Positions 17,138 through 27,063 of a DNA stretch of 64,000 nucleotides are shown here, in pieces. The number at the start of each line of letters is the position of its first letter. Position 1 is the first letter of the stretch. The translations under genes and the position numbers were made by a program. A model generated the notes under the pieces. The model was not told the origin of the DNA. It ran no database searches and saw only the letters and a program-made list of their open reading frames with translations. This DNA comes from Photobacterium galatheae (GTDB taxonomy: Bacteria > Pseudomonadota > Gammaproteobacteria > Enterobacterales > Vibrionaceae), in NCBI RefSeq assembly GCF_000695255.1, contig NZ_JMIB01000006.1:1-64000 (forward strand). Reading direction: 5' to 3'.

Positions 17138-18505
17138 TTAGCGTCCAGGGAACATGCCGCCACCCGGCATCATGCCTTTCATCTGGCGCATCATATTCTT
17201 CATGCCACCCTTCTGCATTTTCTTCATCATCTTCTGCATCTGGGTGAATTGCTTCAGCAGGCGATTCACATCCTGCACCTGAGTGCCGGAACCAGCAGCG
17301 ATTCGCTTCTTGCGTGAACCCTTGATGAGCTCAGGACGTTCACGCTCTTTTACCGTCATGGAATTGATAATCGCTTCCATCTGCACAAAGATTTTGTCGT
17401 CGACCTGGTCTTTCACATTCCCGGGCAACTGTGACATACCCGGTAATTTGTCCAGCATGCCCATCATGCCGCCCATGTTCTTCATTTGCTGCAGTTGGCC
17501 ACGGAAGTCTTCCAGATCAAAACCTTTCTTCTCTTTGAACTTCTTCGCCAGCTTTTCAGCTTTTTCTTTGTCGACGTTCCGTTCCAGATCTTCGATCAGC
17601 GACAGCACATCGCCCATGCCCAGAATACGGGAAGCGACACGGTCCGGATAGAAAGGCTCCAGCGCGTCAGTTTTCTCACCGACACCCAGGAATTTAATCG
17701 GTTTGCCGGTAATGTGACGAACCGACAACGCCGCACCGCCCCGGGCATCACCATCAACTTTGGTCAGAATCACACCAGTCAGTGGTAATGCGTCGTTGAA
17801 GGCTTTTGCTGTATTCGCGGCATCCTGACCTGTCATCGCGTCAACGACAAACAGCGTTTCGACCGGATTTGCCGTCTGATGCACTGCGATGATTTCGTCC
17901 ATCATCTCGCTGTCGACATGCAGACGACCCGCGGTATCGACAATCACCACATCGTAGAATTTACGCTTACCGTGCTCAATTGCCGATTCGGCAATCGCAA
18001 CCGGTTTTTGATCTGGAGTAGACGGGAAAAAATCGATCCCGATATCCGTCGCCAGCGTTTCCAGCTGTTTAATCGCCGCCGGACGATACACGTCGGCAGA
18101 CACCACCAGCACCTTTTTCTTATGGCGCTCTTTCAGCAGCTTACCCAGCTTACCGACACTGGTGGTTTTACCGGCACCCTGCAGGCCCGCCATCAGAATC
18201 ACAGCTGGTGGCTGGCTGGCCAAGTCCAACGCTTCGTTCGAATCGCCCATGACGGCTTCTAGTTCCGCCTGAACGATCTTGATAAATTCCTGGCCTGGTG
18301 TCAGGCTCTTAGAAACTTCGGTGCCGACAGCACGTTCTTTAACGCGCTTGACGAAATCCCGGACAACCGGCAAGGCAACGTCGGCCTCCAGCAATGCCAT
18401 GCGCACTTCGCGCAAGGTTTCTTTAATGTTGTCCTCTGTCAGACGGCCACGGCCGCTGATATTTTTCAGCGTTGACGATAAACGCTCGGTTAAATTGTCA
18501 AACAT
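17138..18505 (-). CDS. ffh: Signal recognition particle protein Ffh (SRP54)
   Basis: GTPase that with 4.5S RNA targets nascent membrane proteins to FtsY at the inner membrane. The 455 residues contain the N domain (about 1-85), the G domain (GLQGAGKTTSVGKLG near 107, DTAGRLHVD, TKVDGDARGG) and the Met-rich M domain ending in MMRQMKGMMPGGGMFPGR. Divergent from ypjD, as in E. coli. Confidence 0.98.
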   Translation of the reverse strand: MFDNLTERLSSTLKNISGRGRLTEDNIKETLREVRMALLEADVALPVVRDFVKRVKERAVGTEVSKSLTPGQEFIKIVQAELEAVMGDSNEALDLASQPPAVILMAGLQGAGKTTSVGKLGKLLKERHKKKVLVVSADVYRPAAIKQLETLATDIGIDFFPSTPDQKPVAIAESAIEHGKRKFYDVVIVDTAGRLHVDSEMMDEIIAVHQTANPVETLFVVDAMTGQDAANTAKAFNDALPLTGVILTKVDGDARGGAALSVRHITGKPIKFLGVGEKTDALEPFYPDRVASRILGMGDVLSLIEDLERNVDKEKAEKLAKKFKEKKGFDLEDFRGQLQQMKNMGGMMGMLDKLPGMSQLPGNVKDQVDDKIFVQMEAIINSMTVKERERPELIKGSRKKRIAAGSGTQVQDVNRLLKQFTQMQKMMKKMQKGGMKNMMRQMKGMMPGGGMFPGR

Positions 18506-18696
18506 GTGTGACTCGCTCGTTACGCACTCATTTTGTGCCAGTATACCGCAATCCGTGAACGTGTTTCATGCCATACCTGCAGCCTGTGTCAGAATTCTTA
18601 CCTTTTGCCATACAAAAGCAACGTGTGATGTCCAGACAAACAGGCAGCCAGGCCAGAAAGTGCGCACTGTCCCACAGGATTGATCCCCCTGTATCA

Positions 18697-18726
18697 TTGT
18701 CGTGCTATCCGTTCACAAGGTATACT
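18697..18726 (+). promoter_or_regulatory. Possible promoter of ypjD
   Basis: TTGTCG (18697-18702) and TATACT (18721-18726) are 18 bp apart, about 50 nt before ypjD. Good -10, moderate -35. Confidence 0.5.
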
Positions 18727-18777
18727 CACTAGTCCTAATTTACGATCTTTTCAGATGTTACGAACTTTTCAGGTGTT

Positions 18778-19572
18778 ATGGATATATTGATAGCCTTTTC
18801 TGCAGCTGGTTTATATCTGCTGGCGCTCGCTTTTATCGTGCCCGGCCTGAGCCATCATAATGGCATTCAATCCCGGCCCGTGCTGATCAGCGCTACGGCG
18901 GCCATTGTGCTGCATGTCGTGTTTCTGAAAGATCTGATCCTGGGTGGCGTCGGCCAGAACCTGAGTATTCTCAATGTTGCTTCCCTGATCAGCCTGATTA
19001 TTTCAGTGATCACCACGATGGCCATGCTCCGGATGCGGCTCTGGTTCCTTTTGCCCGTGATTTATAGTTTTGCGGCCATTAATCTGGCGGCTGCCGCCAT
19101 GCTGCCCGGTGCCTTTATCACACACCTGGAGTCTCATCCGCAGGTTCTGTTACACATTTCTTTGGCGCTCTTTGCCTATTCGACCCTCATGATCGCAACA
19201 CTCTATGCGATTCAACTGGCATGGCTGGATTATAAACTCAAGCACAAAAAACTGGCCTTCAACCCAAACTTGCCCCCCCTTATGCTGGTTGAGCGGCAAC
19301 TGTTTAAAATTATTCTGGTTGGCTACGTCCTGCTGACGGTGACCCTCATCACCGGATTTATTTACTTGCAAGATATGTTTGCGCAGGGCAAGACACACAA
19401 GGCCGTGTTATCCATTCTGGCCTGGTGTGTCTATGGTGTGATGCTTTGGGGACACTATCGTCAGGGATGGCGGGGTAAAAAAGTGATCTGGTTCAGCCTG
19501 ATTGGGGCTTTCCTGCTAACTCTGGCCTACTTTGGCAGCCGTTTTGTAAAAGAAATCATTATCGGTCATTAA
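18778..19572 (+). CDS. ypjD: Inner membrane protein YpjD, cytochrome c assembly (CcsA-like) family
   Basis: 264-residue membrane protein with about eight hydrophobic spans and family resemblance to CcsA/CcmC haem-handling proteins (LHISLALFAYSTLMIATLYA). The exact role in bacteria of this group is not established. It sits between divergent ffh and downstream corB, the same order as E. coli. A near-perfect 14-base direct repeat precedes the start. Confidence 0.85.
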   Translation: MDILIAFSAAGLYLLALAFIVPGLSHHNGIQSRPVLISATAAIVLHVVFLKDLILGGVGQNLSILNVASLISLIISVITTMAMLRMRLWFLLPVIYSFAAINLAAAAMLPGAFITHLESHPQVLLHISLALFAYSTLMIATLYAIQLAWLDYKLKHKKLAFNPNLPPLMLVERQLFKIILVGYVLLTVTLITGFIYLQDMFAQGKTHKAVLSILAWCVYGVMLWGHYRQGWRGKKVIWFSLIGAFLLTLAYFGSRFVKEIIIGH

Positions 19573-19711
19573 TGACAATCCAGATAACCGGATCCATGCT
19601 TAAGCATGAAGAACGTTGACCATAGCTGGTATGATTGCCAGCGAACACTTGACACCCATACTCAGATTCAGTACAGAGTACAAATTCACCGCGATACAAG
19701 GAACTAGCTTT

Positions 19712-20989
19712 TTGGACGATATATCCACGGGAGTCTTATTCTCCATTCTGGTATTACTACTCCTGATCTCCGGATATTTTTCCGGCTCTGAAACCGGCAT
19801 GATGGCGCTCAACCGCTATAAGCTCCGCCACCTGGCCAGCCAGGGCCACCGCGGAGCCAAGCGAGTTGAAAAACTGCTCAATCGCCCGGACCGTCTGATT
19901 GGCCTGATCCTGATCGGCAACAACCTGGTCAACATTCTGGCTTCTGCTATCGCAACTATTCTGGGCATGCGCCTGTACGGCGATGTGGGTGTCGCCATTG
20001 CCACCGGTGCGCTCACCATGGCGGTACTGGTCTTTGCAGAAGTGACTCCGAAAACACTGGCCGCGTTGTATCCTGAGAAAGTTGCCTATTCCAGCAGTAT
20101 TTTGCTCCAACTGTTGATGAAGTTTATGTATCCGCTGGTCTGGTTCGTCAATGGGATCACCAATGGATTCTTACGTCTGCTGGGTCTTCGTGTCGATAAC
20201 ATGAACGACTCCCCACTCAGCTCTGAAGAGCTGCGCACTGTGGTCAATGAAGCCGGCAGCCTGATCCCGCGTCGTCACCAGGACATGTTGCTGTCGATTC
20301 TGGATCTGGAAAACGTCAAAGTTGAAGATTTGATGGTGCCCCGGAACGAAATCGTCGGTATCAACATCAACGACGACTGGAAATCCATTGTGCGCCAGCT
20401 CAGCCACTCTGCCCATGGCCGGATTGTCCTGTACCGCGACAGTATCGATGAAGTCGTTGGGATGCTTCGGGTGCGTGAAGCTTACCGTCTGATGATGGAC
20501 AAAAACGATTTCAGTAAAGAAAACCTGCTTCGTGCTGCAGATAAAGTGTACTTCATCCCAGAAGGCACGCCTCTGAATATTCAGTTGCTGAAATTCCAGC
20601 GCCGGAAAGAACGAATTGGCCTGATTGTGGATGAATACGGTGATATTCAGGGTCTGATTACGCTGGAAGATATTCTAGAAGAAATTGTCGGTGAATTTAC
20701 CACCTCGATCTCCCCCACTCTGGCCGAAGAGATTACGCCTCAGAGTGACGGCAGCCTGTTAATTGAAGGTACAGCGAACATTCGTGAACTCAACAAGAGC
20801 CTGAACTGGGATCTACCAACTGACGGCCCACGAACCCTGAACGGCCTGCTACTGGAACACCTGGAAGATATTCCGGACAGCATTCTAAGCGTGTCTGTGT
20901 CGGGCTACCAGATGGAAATCGTGGAAATCTCCGACAACATGATCAAACAGGTCAAAATTCTGCCGACTCAGCTTCGCAAAACCGGCTAA
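19712..20989 (+). CDS. corB: CorB/CNNM-type transporter (YfjD, HlyC/CorC family)
   Basis: Probable Mg2+ transport or efflux-associated membrane protein. It has a DUF21/CNNM membrane domain (FSGSETGMMALNRYKLRHLA, LIGNNLVNILASA), a CBS pair (MVPRNEIVGININDDW, VDEYGDIQGLITLEDILEEIVG) and a CorC_HlyC C-terminal domain. I place the start at a TTG (19712), preceded eight bases upstream by AAGGAA, giving 425 aa like the E. coli protein. An upstream ATG at 19616 would add 32 residues without family similarity. Confidence 0.9.
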   Translation: MDDISTGVLFSILVLLLLISGYFSGSETGMMALNRYKLRHLASQGHRGAKRVEKLLNRPDRLIGLILIGNNLVNILASAIATILGMRLYGDVGVAIATGALTMAVLVFAEVTPKTLAALYPEKVAYSSSILLQLLMKFMYPLVWFVNGITNGFLRLLGLRVDNMNDSPLSSEELRTVVNEAGSLIPRRHQDMLLSILDLENVKVEDLMVPRNEIVGININDDWKSIVRQLSHSAHGRIVLYRDSIDEVVGMLRVREAYRLMMDKNDFSKENLLRAADKVYFIPEGTPLNIQLLKFQRRKERIGLIVDEYGDIQGLITLEDILEEIVGEFTTSISPTLAEEITPQSDGSLLIEGTANIRELNKSLNWDLPTDGPRTLNGLLLEHLEDIPDSILSVSVSGYQMEIVEISDNMIKQVKILPTQLRKTG

Positions 20990-21017
20990 TCGCCCGCATA
21001 GCGTCTGTTAAGCATTA

Positions 21018-21049
21018 AAAAAGCCAGCATTTCAGTGCTGGCTTTTTCT
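21018..21049 (+). terminator. Bidirectional terminator between corB and luxS
   Basis: An 11-bp stem (AAAAGCCAGCA / TGCTGGCTTTT) with A and T tracts on both sides. It can serve corB on the plus strand and luxS on the minus strand. Confidence 0.9.
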
Positions 21050-21074
21050 TTTGCATGATCTCGACACTGAAAAA

Positions 21075-21593
21075 CTATTTCACTTTCAGTTCCTGCAACA
21101 TGCTCTCCGGTAGTGCAAGCGCTTCATTTTTATTCACGTCGATCCCACGGTCCAGAATGTCCTGTGCAATCTGTTTGGCTTCTTCTAGCGAGTGCATGCT
21201 GTATGTACCACACTGATACTCATTCAACTCTGGGATCTGCGACTGAGTCGCTACTTTCAGAACATCTTCCATCGCGGCCCGCCAGCTTTCGGCCACCGCT
21301 TGCTCATCCGGGGCACCAATCAAACTCATATAGAATCCGGTCCGGCACCCCATCGGGGACAGGTCAATAATCTCCACCTGATCAGAATTCAGATGGGCGC
21401 GCATAAAACCAGCAAAGAGATGCTCAAGAGTATGGATCCCGCGTTCAGACAGGATCTCATGATTCGGTCGGCAGAAACGCAGATCAAAGACGGTGATCGT
21501 ATCACCTTTCGGTGTCTGCATGGTTTTGGCAACACGCACAGCCGGTGCGTGCATCTTGGTATGGTCAACCGTAAAACTGTCAAGTAATGGCAT
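21075..21593 (-). CDS. luxS: S-ribosylhomocysteine lyase LuxS (AI-2 synthase)
   Basis: Splits S-ribosylhomocysteine to homocysteine and DPD, the precursor of autoinducer 2. The 172 residues contain the metal motif HTLEH (His54, His58) with distal Cys128, and the catalytic Cys83 in MGCRTGFYM. The start at 21593 has a strong AGGAGGAAGGA ribosome binding site; a GTG further upstream is in frame but without family similarity. Placed near gshA as in E. coli and vibrios. Confidence 0.98.
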   Translation of the reverse strand: MPLLDSFTVDHTKMHAPAVRVAKTMQTPKGDTITVFDLRFCRPNHEILSERGIHTLEHLFAGFMRAHLNSDQVEIIDLSPMGCRTGFYMSLIGAPDEQAVAESWRAAMEDVLKVATQSQIPELNEYQCGTYSMHSLEEAKQIAQDILDRGIDVNKNEALALPESMLQELKVK

Positions 21594-21646
21594 TGTATCC
21601 TTCCTCCTTTGCCCATCTTTCCTCTTGCTCAACCAGCCGCCGTCAT

Positions 21647-22261
21647 TCAGAACGGCCACCAGCTGCGATTCTCTTCCAGTTCCTGCCGGCACTGCTTGAG
21701 CTGCCAGCCATAAGATTTTGCCTGTTGATCAACCTTGCGGGATACCTGTAACAAACTCGGTTTATTCCGGTAAGTCCCCCGGCTGTATCCGCCCCGTCCT
21801 TCATGATAGGCCAGATACTGGTGATACGCATCCCACTTGGAAATTCCCAGCTGACGCTGCGTTTCTGTCGTATACCAACCGATAAACATCAGCGAATCAT
21901 CAAAGCTGGTACGAGAGCTCCAGCTCCCCGTCGCACGCTGATAATCTTCCCAGGCCGGATCCTGTGCCTGCGCATATCCATAAGCGCTACTACTGCGAAA
22001 CCAGGGGATAAAGCCCAAAACGTAAGGGCGGGGAGGTCTGGCATCATGACGAAAAGCACTTTCCTGACGCACAAATGCCATCGCAACCTGAATCGGCGTG
22101 CCCCAGCGTTTTTCCATGGCCACGGCATCATCATACCAATCGGGATACTCCCGAAATATGTCACATAAATTGGCCTGATTTTTCGGTGGCGATGTCGCAC
22201 AACCTGTTGTTATCAAAGCTAACAGTATCAGCGTCAGCCATTTTTTTTGCGCCAGAAGCAT
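21647..22261 (-). CDS. Lysozyme-like (transglycosylase SLT-type) lipoprotein
   Basis: 204-residue predicted lipoprotein. A signal peptide ends in the lipobox ITTGC with Cys21. A goose-lysozyme/SLT fold follows, with the presumed catalytic Glu67 in VRQESAF and the supporting [12 protein letters not shown] and [11 protein letters not shown] segments. It probably cleaves peptidoglycan from the inner face of the outer membrane. It lies 53 nt upstream of luxS on the same strand, so cotranscription is possible. No specific gene name is justified. Confidence 0.85.
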   Translation of the reverse strand: MLLAQKKWLTLILLALITTGCATSPPKNQANLCDIFREYPDWYDDAVAMEKRWGTPIQVAMAFVRQESAFRHDARPPRPYVLGFIPWFRSSSAYGYAQAQDPAWEDYQRATGSWSSRTSFDDSLMFIGWYTTETQRQLGISKWDAYHQYLAYHEGRGGYSRGTYRNKPSLLQVSRKVDQQAKSYGWQLKQCRQELEENRSWWPF

Positions 22262-22279
22262 TTTTTCATTCCCTAAAGT

Positions 22280-22307
22280 GGAACCAAAGTGAAAATGCCA
22301 GGTCTGA
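22280..22307 (+). promoter_or_regulatory. Predicted sigma-E promoter of a small RNA
   Basis: GGAACCA (22280-22286) and a perfect TCTGA (22303-22307) are separated by 16 bp, fitting the sigma-E pattern GGAACTT-N(15-17)-TCTGA with two -35 differences. It faces the plus strand, where no protein gene follows, but an intrinsic terminator does. Confidence 0.65.
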
Positions 22308-22312
22308 TACTA

Positions 22313-22391
22313 TGACTGGCAGTGCAAACTGTCGTCATCCCTGCGAAATTGTAATTATTGATTGGGCAGCAAGGTCGCTGCCCGTTTTTTT
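22313..22391 (+). ncRNA. MicA-like sigma-E-dependent small RNA (candidate)
   Basis: A predicted RNA of about 79 nt starts 6 nt after the sigma-E -10 box. It ends in a Rho-independent terminator: GGGCAGC (22364-22370), a 6-nt loop, GCTGCCC (22377-22383), then seven T at 22385-22391. The hairpin faces the plus strand, whereas all flanking genes are on minus. In E. coli the sigma-E-dependent sRNA MicA, which represses ompA, lies between luxS and gshA in this orientation. The RNA here contains GTCATCCCTG (22334-22343), resembling TCATCATCCCTG in the MicA pairing region. The 5' end is inferred. It may be a MicA homologue, or the vibrio sRNA MicV, whose locus I cannot confirm. Confidence 0.68.
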
Positions 22392-22400
22392 GTTCGCCAT

Positions 22401-23987
22401 TCACGCTTCGCGGAATGCATTGGCTTCCAAATCCGCAAAGTAATCCGCCAGAAACGACTCGAAAGACAACGCATCCGTCTGTTCAATCTGCTGCTGTTTC
22501 GCGACAGATGATGCCGCTTCCTGCTCAAACTCAGCCTGAGAATACCGACTGTAGCCCTGTGCATTCAGCCATTCAGCATGACTTGCTGCCAGCTCCAGAC
22601 CGAAACGACCAATTCCCTCGTGTGCTTCAATCTGGCGCAGCACCTGTGCAGACAGAGTCAGATCGGGGTTCTCGATCCATCCGGCCAGTTTCGTCAGCGT
22701 CTGCTGATAAACATCACTACCGTAAGCCTGATCCATCACGATCGCGACCTGTTTGAGTTCAGCAAACACATGCCTCGCCCACTCAGGCAGAGTTAAGCGT
22801 TCCCCATCACAGCCAATCTGAAGCTGCAACTCAGGATCGCGGCCGCCAAGCACAACTTTTTTCCAGTTATCCCGCCAGCATGCCAGTTCAGCATCGTTCA
22901 TCTCATCTGATGGCGACAGGGCCGCCCAGATCAGGAAGAGATCCAGGAAACGGACCTGATCAGCGGTAATGCCTATCGGACTAAACGGATTCACATCCAG
23001 CGAACGAACTTCAATATATTCAACACCGCCGCGGCCCAGTGCCTCTGAAGGCTTTTCACCACTTTGCGTCACCCGTTTCGGACGAATTGGCGCATAGAGT
23101 TCATTTTCAATTTGCAGGACATTGGTATTGAGCTGACGAAGTTCGCCATCCACCTTCACGCCGATTTCGGCAAACTCTTCTGAAGGGGTATGGATGGCTT
23201 GTTGCAACCCCTCTAAATACTGCTCCAGGCTATTAAAACCAATTTTGAGCGCACTCTGTGCATGGTTGGTATAACCCAGATCGCTCAGGCGCAATGCAGT
23301 CGACTGCGGCAGAAAATAGGTACCCGCCCCTGTCTTACTGAACTGAAGGTGATCCGTATCGCGCTTCAGGAAAGAGCCACAGAGCGCAGGAGAAGCGCCG
23401 AACAAATAAGGGATCAGCCAACCAAACCGGTAATAGTTTCGAATCAGCGCAAAATAGGTATCGGACACCGCCGCCTGACGTTCAAAACCACTCTGCGCAC
23501 CAAACAGTTGCTCCCAGAAGCTGTCTGGAAAGGAGAAATTAAAATGAACGCCGGAAATAATTTGCATGACACTGCCATATCGGCGTTTCAGCCCTTCCCG
23601 ATACAGGGTTTTCATGCGGCCGATATTCGAGCTGCCATATTGCGCCAGCTGAATGTCCGACTCGTCACCGACGTAACAAGGCATTGACATCGGCCACAGC
23701 ATCTCTTCGCCCATCTGGCTATAGCTGAACTTATGAATATCAGACAATTGAGACAGAAGCTCGTCGACATTTCTCGATACCGGGGTAATAAACTCCAGCA
23801 AAGATTCTGCAAAGTCGGTCGTGATCCACTGATTGGTGAGCGCCGAACCCAGGCCTGCTGGATGGGGTTGGGGGGATAACTTGCCTTGCGGGGTGATTCT
23901 TAACGCTTCCCGTTCCAGGCCGCGCCCGATTTGTGTCAGCGCTTGCGGGTTCGCTGATACTCTCTCTAACCTTTGCGAAAAATCCAT
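22401..23987 (-). CDS. gshA: Glutamate-cysteine ligase GshA
   Basis: First and rate-limiting step of glutathione synthesis, cytosolic, ATP-dependent. The 528 residues match the proteobacterial type 1 family ([71 protein letters not shown]). The ATG at 23987 aligns with the start of the E. coli enzyme and has GAGAAGAG upstream. A longer frame from 24053 adds 22 unlikely residues. Confidence 0.96.
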   Translation of the reverse strand: MDFSQRLERVSANPQALTQIGRGLEREALRITPQGKLSPQPHPAGLGSALTNQWITTDFAESLLEFITPVSRNVDELLSQLSDIHKFSYSQMGEEMLWPMSMPCYVGDESDIQLAQYGSSNIGRMKTLYREGLKRRYGSVMQIISGVHFNFSFPDSFWEQLFGAQSGFERQAAVSDTYFALIRNYYRFGWLIPYLFGASPALCGSFLKRDTDHLQFSKTGAGTYFLPQSTALRLSDLGYTNHAQSALKIGFNSLEQYLEGLQQAIHTPSEEFAEIGVKVDGELRQLNTNVLQIENELYAPIRPKRVTQSGEKPSEALGRGGVEYIEVRSLDVNPFSPIGITADQVRFLDLFLIWAALSPSDEMNDAELACWRDNWKKVVLGGRDPELQLQIGCDGERLTLPEWARHVFAELKQVAIVMDQAYGSDVYQQTLTKLAGWIENPDLTLSAQVLRQIEAHEGIGRFGLELAASHAEWLNAQGYSRYSQAEFEQEAASSVAKQQQIEQTDALSFESFLADYFADLEANAFREA

Positions 23988-24099
23988 CAGGCTCTTCTCA
24001 ATTCTTTCGATTACAGGGGAGCTAGGGTAATCATTATTCCTGTTGATTACCATGATTATTGTTGATCCAGCAAAGGGTTTCCTGCATCAGGATTGCAAC

Positions 24100-24132
24100 C
24101 AAAAGAAAAGCCGGCGCATCAGGCGCCGGCTT
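24100..24132 (-). terminator. Intrinsic terminator of the M16 peptidase operon
   Basis: A 10-bp stem (AAGCCGGCGC / GCGCCGGCTT) with a 5-nt loop, followed on the minus strand by TTCTTTTGG. It is about 50 nt past the peptidase stop. Confidence 0.85.
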
Positions 24133-24180
24133 GAATGAACAACTGAATATCACCTGAATCATCAGATCATCATGCTGCCT

Positions 24181-27033
24181 TTATTGCTCGGGAGTCAGCT
24201 GGTGAACAGGACGCCCCAAAGTTTTCAATTGTGACGATAATGACGCAGCATCACCAACGACGATAATCTGATAATCAGCCGGGTTAAACCACTTGCCCGC
24301 CAACTCATTCAGGCGTTGCTTGCTGATCGTGGCCGTCATTGTGTTCCGCTGAGAGACAAAGTCATCGGCCAGATCATAGGTCATAATCTGACGCAGTAAG
24401 TCTGCTTTATCACTGGGCGTTTCATAGCTCAAAGCTTCCTGCTGCCCGACAGCCAGACGCATAAAGGCCAATTCATCCTTGGTCAGACCGTCCTGACTGT
24501 ATTTCTCCAGCTCTTTAAGCATTTCCTGAATCGATGGCAATGTGGCGTCAGCACGCACCTCAGCATAGAACACGGAGGAGCCCACTTCTTTGTTCCCAAC
24601 CTGATAACCGCCAGCACCATAGGTATATCCCTTGTCCTCACGCAAATTCAGATTGATCCGGCTGTTGAAGTTACCCGCCAGATTAAAGTTCGCTAATTGA
24701 ATCTCAAACTGCTCACCAGTGGCATCATACGGCAAACCACGGCGGACAAAGCGCACCGTACTTTGTGGGGCATCCGGTTTATCAATCAACCAAACCGCCG
24801 CTTGCGGTTGCGACTGAAGTACTGGCGTCACATACGTAGGTGCAGGTGCCCCTTGCCACTGAGACAGAAATGCCAGATCGGCTTTCAACTCAGACGGCGG
24901 GATATCTCCAACCACAGCCAATTGCGCACCGTTTGGCGTGTAATAACGCTGATAAAACGCTTTTACATCATTGAGGGTAATTCCCTGAATGGATGCCATC
25001 GTCCCTTCAGCCGGACGACCAAAAACCGTCTTACCATACAACACTTCCCGGGTCGCCTGGCTGGCCAGCCAGCTCGGGCGCTGGTGATCATAAACCAGAC
25101 CTTCCAGCGCCTGTTGCTTGATTCGGGCAAAGTCATCCGCCTTGAAAGCCGGCTCCAGCAGGCGTTCCTGCAAAATTGCCAGCGTTTCTGGAAGATGTTT
25201 CTTCAGCGCAGTCACAGATACCACGGTGTCATACATCCCCGGATCAAAGGTGATCATACTGCCCAGCGTATCGAGTCGGGAGACCAGCTCTTCAGAAGAA
25301 CGACGCAAACTGTCTTCCGCCATCATCGCGGCTGTCAGCTCTGCCAACCCGTTTTTTCCGGATGGCTCATAGCGACGGCCCGCAGGCAGCACCAGCTGAA
25401 GCTCGATTGTCGGCGTTTCATCGTAATCGGTCCCCAGCACTTCAATACCATTGGCCAGATTCAGGCGGTACAATTCAGGCACCTTCGCTGTCACAGGCGC
25501 TGAAGGCTGTGGCATGACAGAGCGATCGAAGCTCTCATGCTGAGGTTCACGCAAATGAAGTTCATTGTCTGCCAGATGCTGATGCTTGGAAATAATCCGC
25601 TCTGCTGGCTGATAGTTCGCTTTCGTGGCCGCCATATCTGTGCGTCCATTCGGCACCGTGCTGAGCACCACCTTCGGTTTGTTCTCAACATATCGCTGAT
25701 AAGCAGCTTCGACATCCGATGGCTGAACATCACGCAGATTTTTCAGCTCAGTCCCCAGGCGGTTCGGGTTCCCGTAAAATGTCTGGTAGGCTGCCAATTG
25801 CGCCACCTTACCGTGGACACTTTGCAGGCCGAAGATGGCTGAAGCTTCCGCCATGCCCTTCATTTCATCCAAATCTTTCTGGTTAACGCCCCGCTGTGCC
25901 AGACTACTCAGTACCGTGCTGACATCATCATAGATTTGATTCAGCTTGCCCTGCTCGCCACTTTGTCCAATCGCATAGACATACAGCGTACAGGCCAGCT
26001 CGCCACAGTCATGATAGGCACCGGCGTCAACAACTTTGCCGGTTTTCACCAATGACTGATAAAGCATGCTGTTCTGGCCGCCACCAATCACTTTTGCCAG
26101 CATATCCAGTGAGGCATCATCTTTGGCGCCTTTGTAGGACGTCGGCCAGGCCATCATCAGCATCGGCTGACGAATGTTATCTTCCAGAGTCAGAAAACGA
26201 TCCGCAGCCAGTGTCACAGGTTGTTTCGCCGGGTTATCAACCTTCGGACCCCGTGGGATACCCCCGAAATATTTCTGAACCCAGGCTAATGTCTCTGCTT
26301 TATCAAGCTTGCCGCCAATCGTGAGTGTTGCATTATTCGGCCCGTACCAGCGCAGGAAAAATGCTTTCAGATCGTTTACATCAACCCGATCCAGATCTTC
26401 AACATAGCCAATGGGCTGCCATGAATACGGATGTGTTCGTGGGAAAAGTGCTTCGCCAAGACGTTCATGCACCAGACCATAAGGAGAGTTTTCATAGCGC
26501 TGCGCCCGCTCGTTTTTCACCGTCGAACGCTGGATCTCAAACTTATGCTGAGACACAGCACTCAGCAGAAATCCCATCCGGTCCGATTCCAGCCACAATA
26601 CTTTTTCCAGCTGATTCGAAGGCACGGTTTCAAAATAATTGGTCCGGTCACGGTTCGTCGTCCCGTTCATCGAGCCTCCCGCTTCCGTGATCAGGCGGAA
26701 ATGCTCCTGATCACCGACATGCTTGGAGCCCTGAAACATCATATGCTCAAAGAAATGGGCAAAGCCAGACTTACCCAGCTGCTCTCGCGCTGAGCCAACA
26801 TGGTAGGTGACATCCACATGAACCAGTGGGTCAGAATCATCCTCGTGGAGGATCACGGTCAAACCATTATCCAGCACGTACTTACTATAAGGGATCACCA
26901 CATCGTTACCGGCATTCGGTACACTTTCCACAAAGTGCACCCCATCCGGCAACGATTGCGCCTGCTCGGGGGGCGTCTGACTACTGCATCCGGTCAGGAC
27001 CAGCAACACAAGGCTCAGAATCCGCTTTTGCAC
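24181..27033 (-). CDS. M16 (insulinase/pitrilysin) family metallopeptidase, lipoprotein
   Basis: 950-residue zinc peptidase with four M16 domains in two halves. The N-terminal half carries the inverted zinc motif HFFEH in GFAHFFEHMMFQG, while the C-terminal half lacks it, as in the family. A signal peptide ends in LTGC, so it is probably anchored to a periplasmic membrane face. The start is a GTG at 27033 with a strong AAGGAAGG five bases upstream. The ATG at 27063 would put extra charged residues before the signal. The substrate is unknown; it resembles PqqL-like peptidases. Confidence 0.88.
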   Translation of the reverse strand: MQKRILSLVLLVLTGCSSQTPPEQAQSLPDGVHFVESVPNAGNDVVIPYSKYVLDNGLTVILHEDDSDPLVHVDVTYHVGSAREQLGKSGFAHFFEHMMFQGSKHVGDQEHFRLITEAGGSMNGTTNRDRTNYFETVPSNQLEKVLWLESDRMGFLLSAVSQHKFEIQRSTVKNERAQRYENSPYGLVHERLGEALFPRTHPYSWQPIGYVEDLDRVDVNDLKAFFLRWYGPNNATLTIGGKLDKAETLAWVQKYFGGIPRGPKVDNPAKQPVTLAADRFLTLEDNIRQPMLMMAWPTSYKGAKDDASLDMLAKVIGGGQNSMLYQSLVKTGKVVDAGAYHDCGELACTLYVYAIGQSGEQGKLNQIYDDVSTVLSSLAQRGVNQKDLDEMKGMAEASAIFGLQSVHGKVAQLAAYQTFYGNPNRLGTELKNLRDVQPSDVEAAYQRYVENKPKVVLSTVPNGRTDMAATKANYQPAERIISKHQHLADNELHLREPQHESFDRSVMPQPSAPVTAKVPELYRLNLANGIEVLGTDYDETPTIELQLVLPAGRRYEPSGKNGLAELTAAMMAEDSLRRSSEELVSRLDTLGSMITFDPGMYDTVVSVTALKKHLPETLAILQERLLEPAFKADDFARIKQQALEGLVYDHQRPSWLASQATREVLYGKTVFGRPAEGTMASIQGITLNDVKAFYQRYYTPNGAQLAVVGDIPPSELKADLAFLSQWQGAPAPTYVTPVLQSQPQAAVWLIDKPDAPQSTVRFVRRGLPYDATGEQFEIQLANFNLAGNFNSRINLNLREDKGYTYGAGGYQVGNKEVGSSVFYAEVRADATLPSIQEMLKELEKYSQDGLTKDELAFMRLAVGQQEALSYETPSDKADLLRQIMTYDLADDFVSQRNTMTATISKQRLNELAGKWFNPADYQIIVVGDAASLSSQLKTLGRPVHQLTPEQ

Positions 27034-27063
27034 GTTCGCCTTCCTTTTATTTAGAGTTATCAA

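Noticed and set aside
24697..25503. Plus-strand frame (268 codons) inside the M16 peptidase gene
   Set aside because: Antisense shadow of a confident gene, Arg/His-rich, no start signal.
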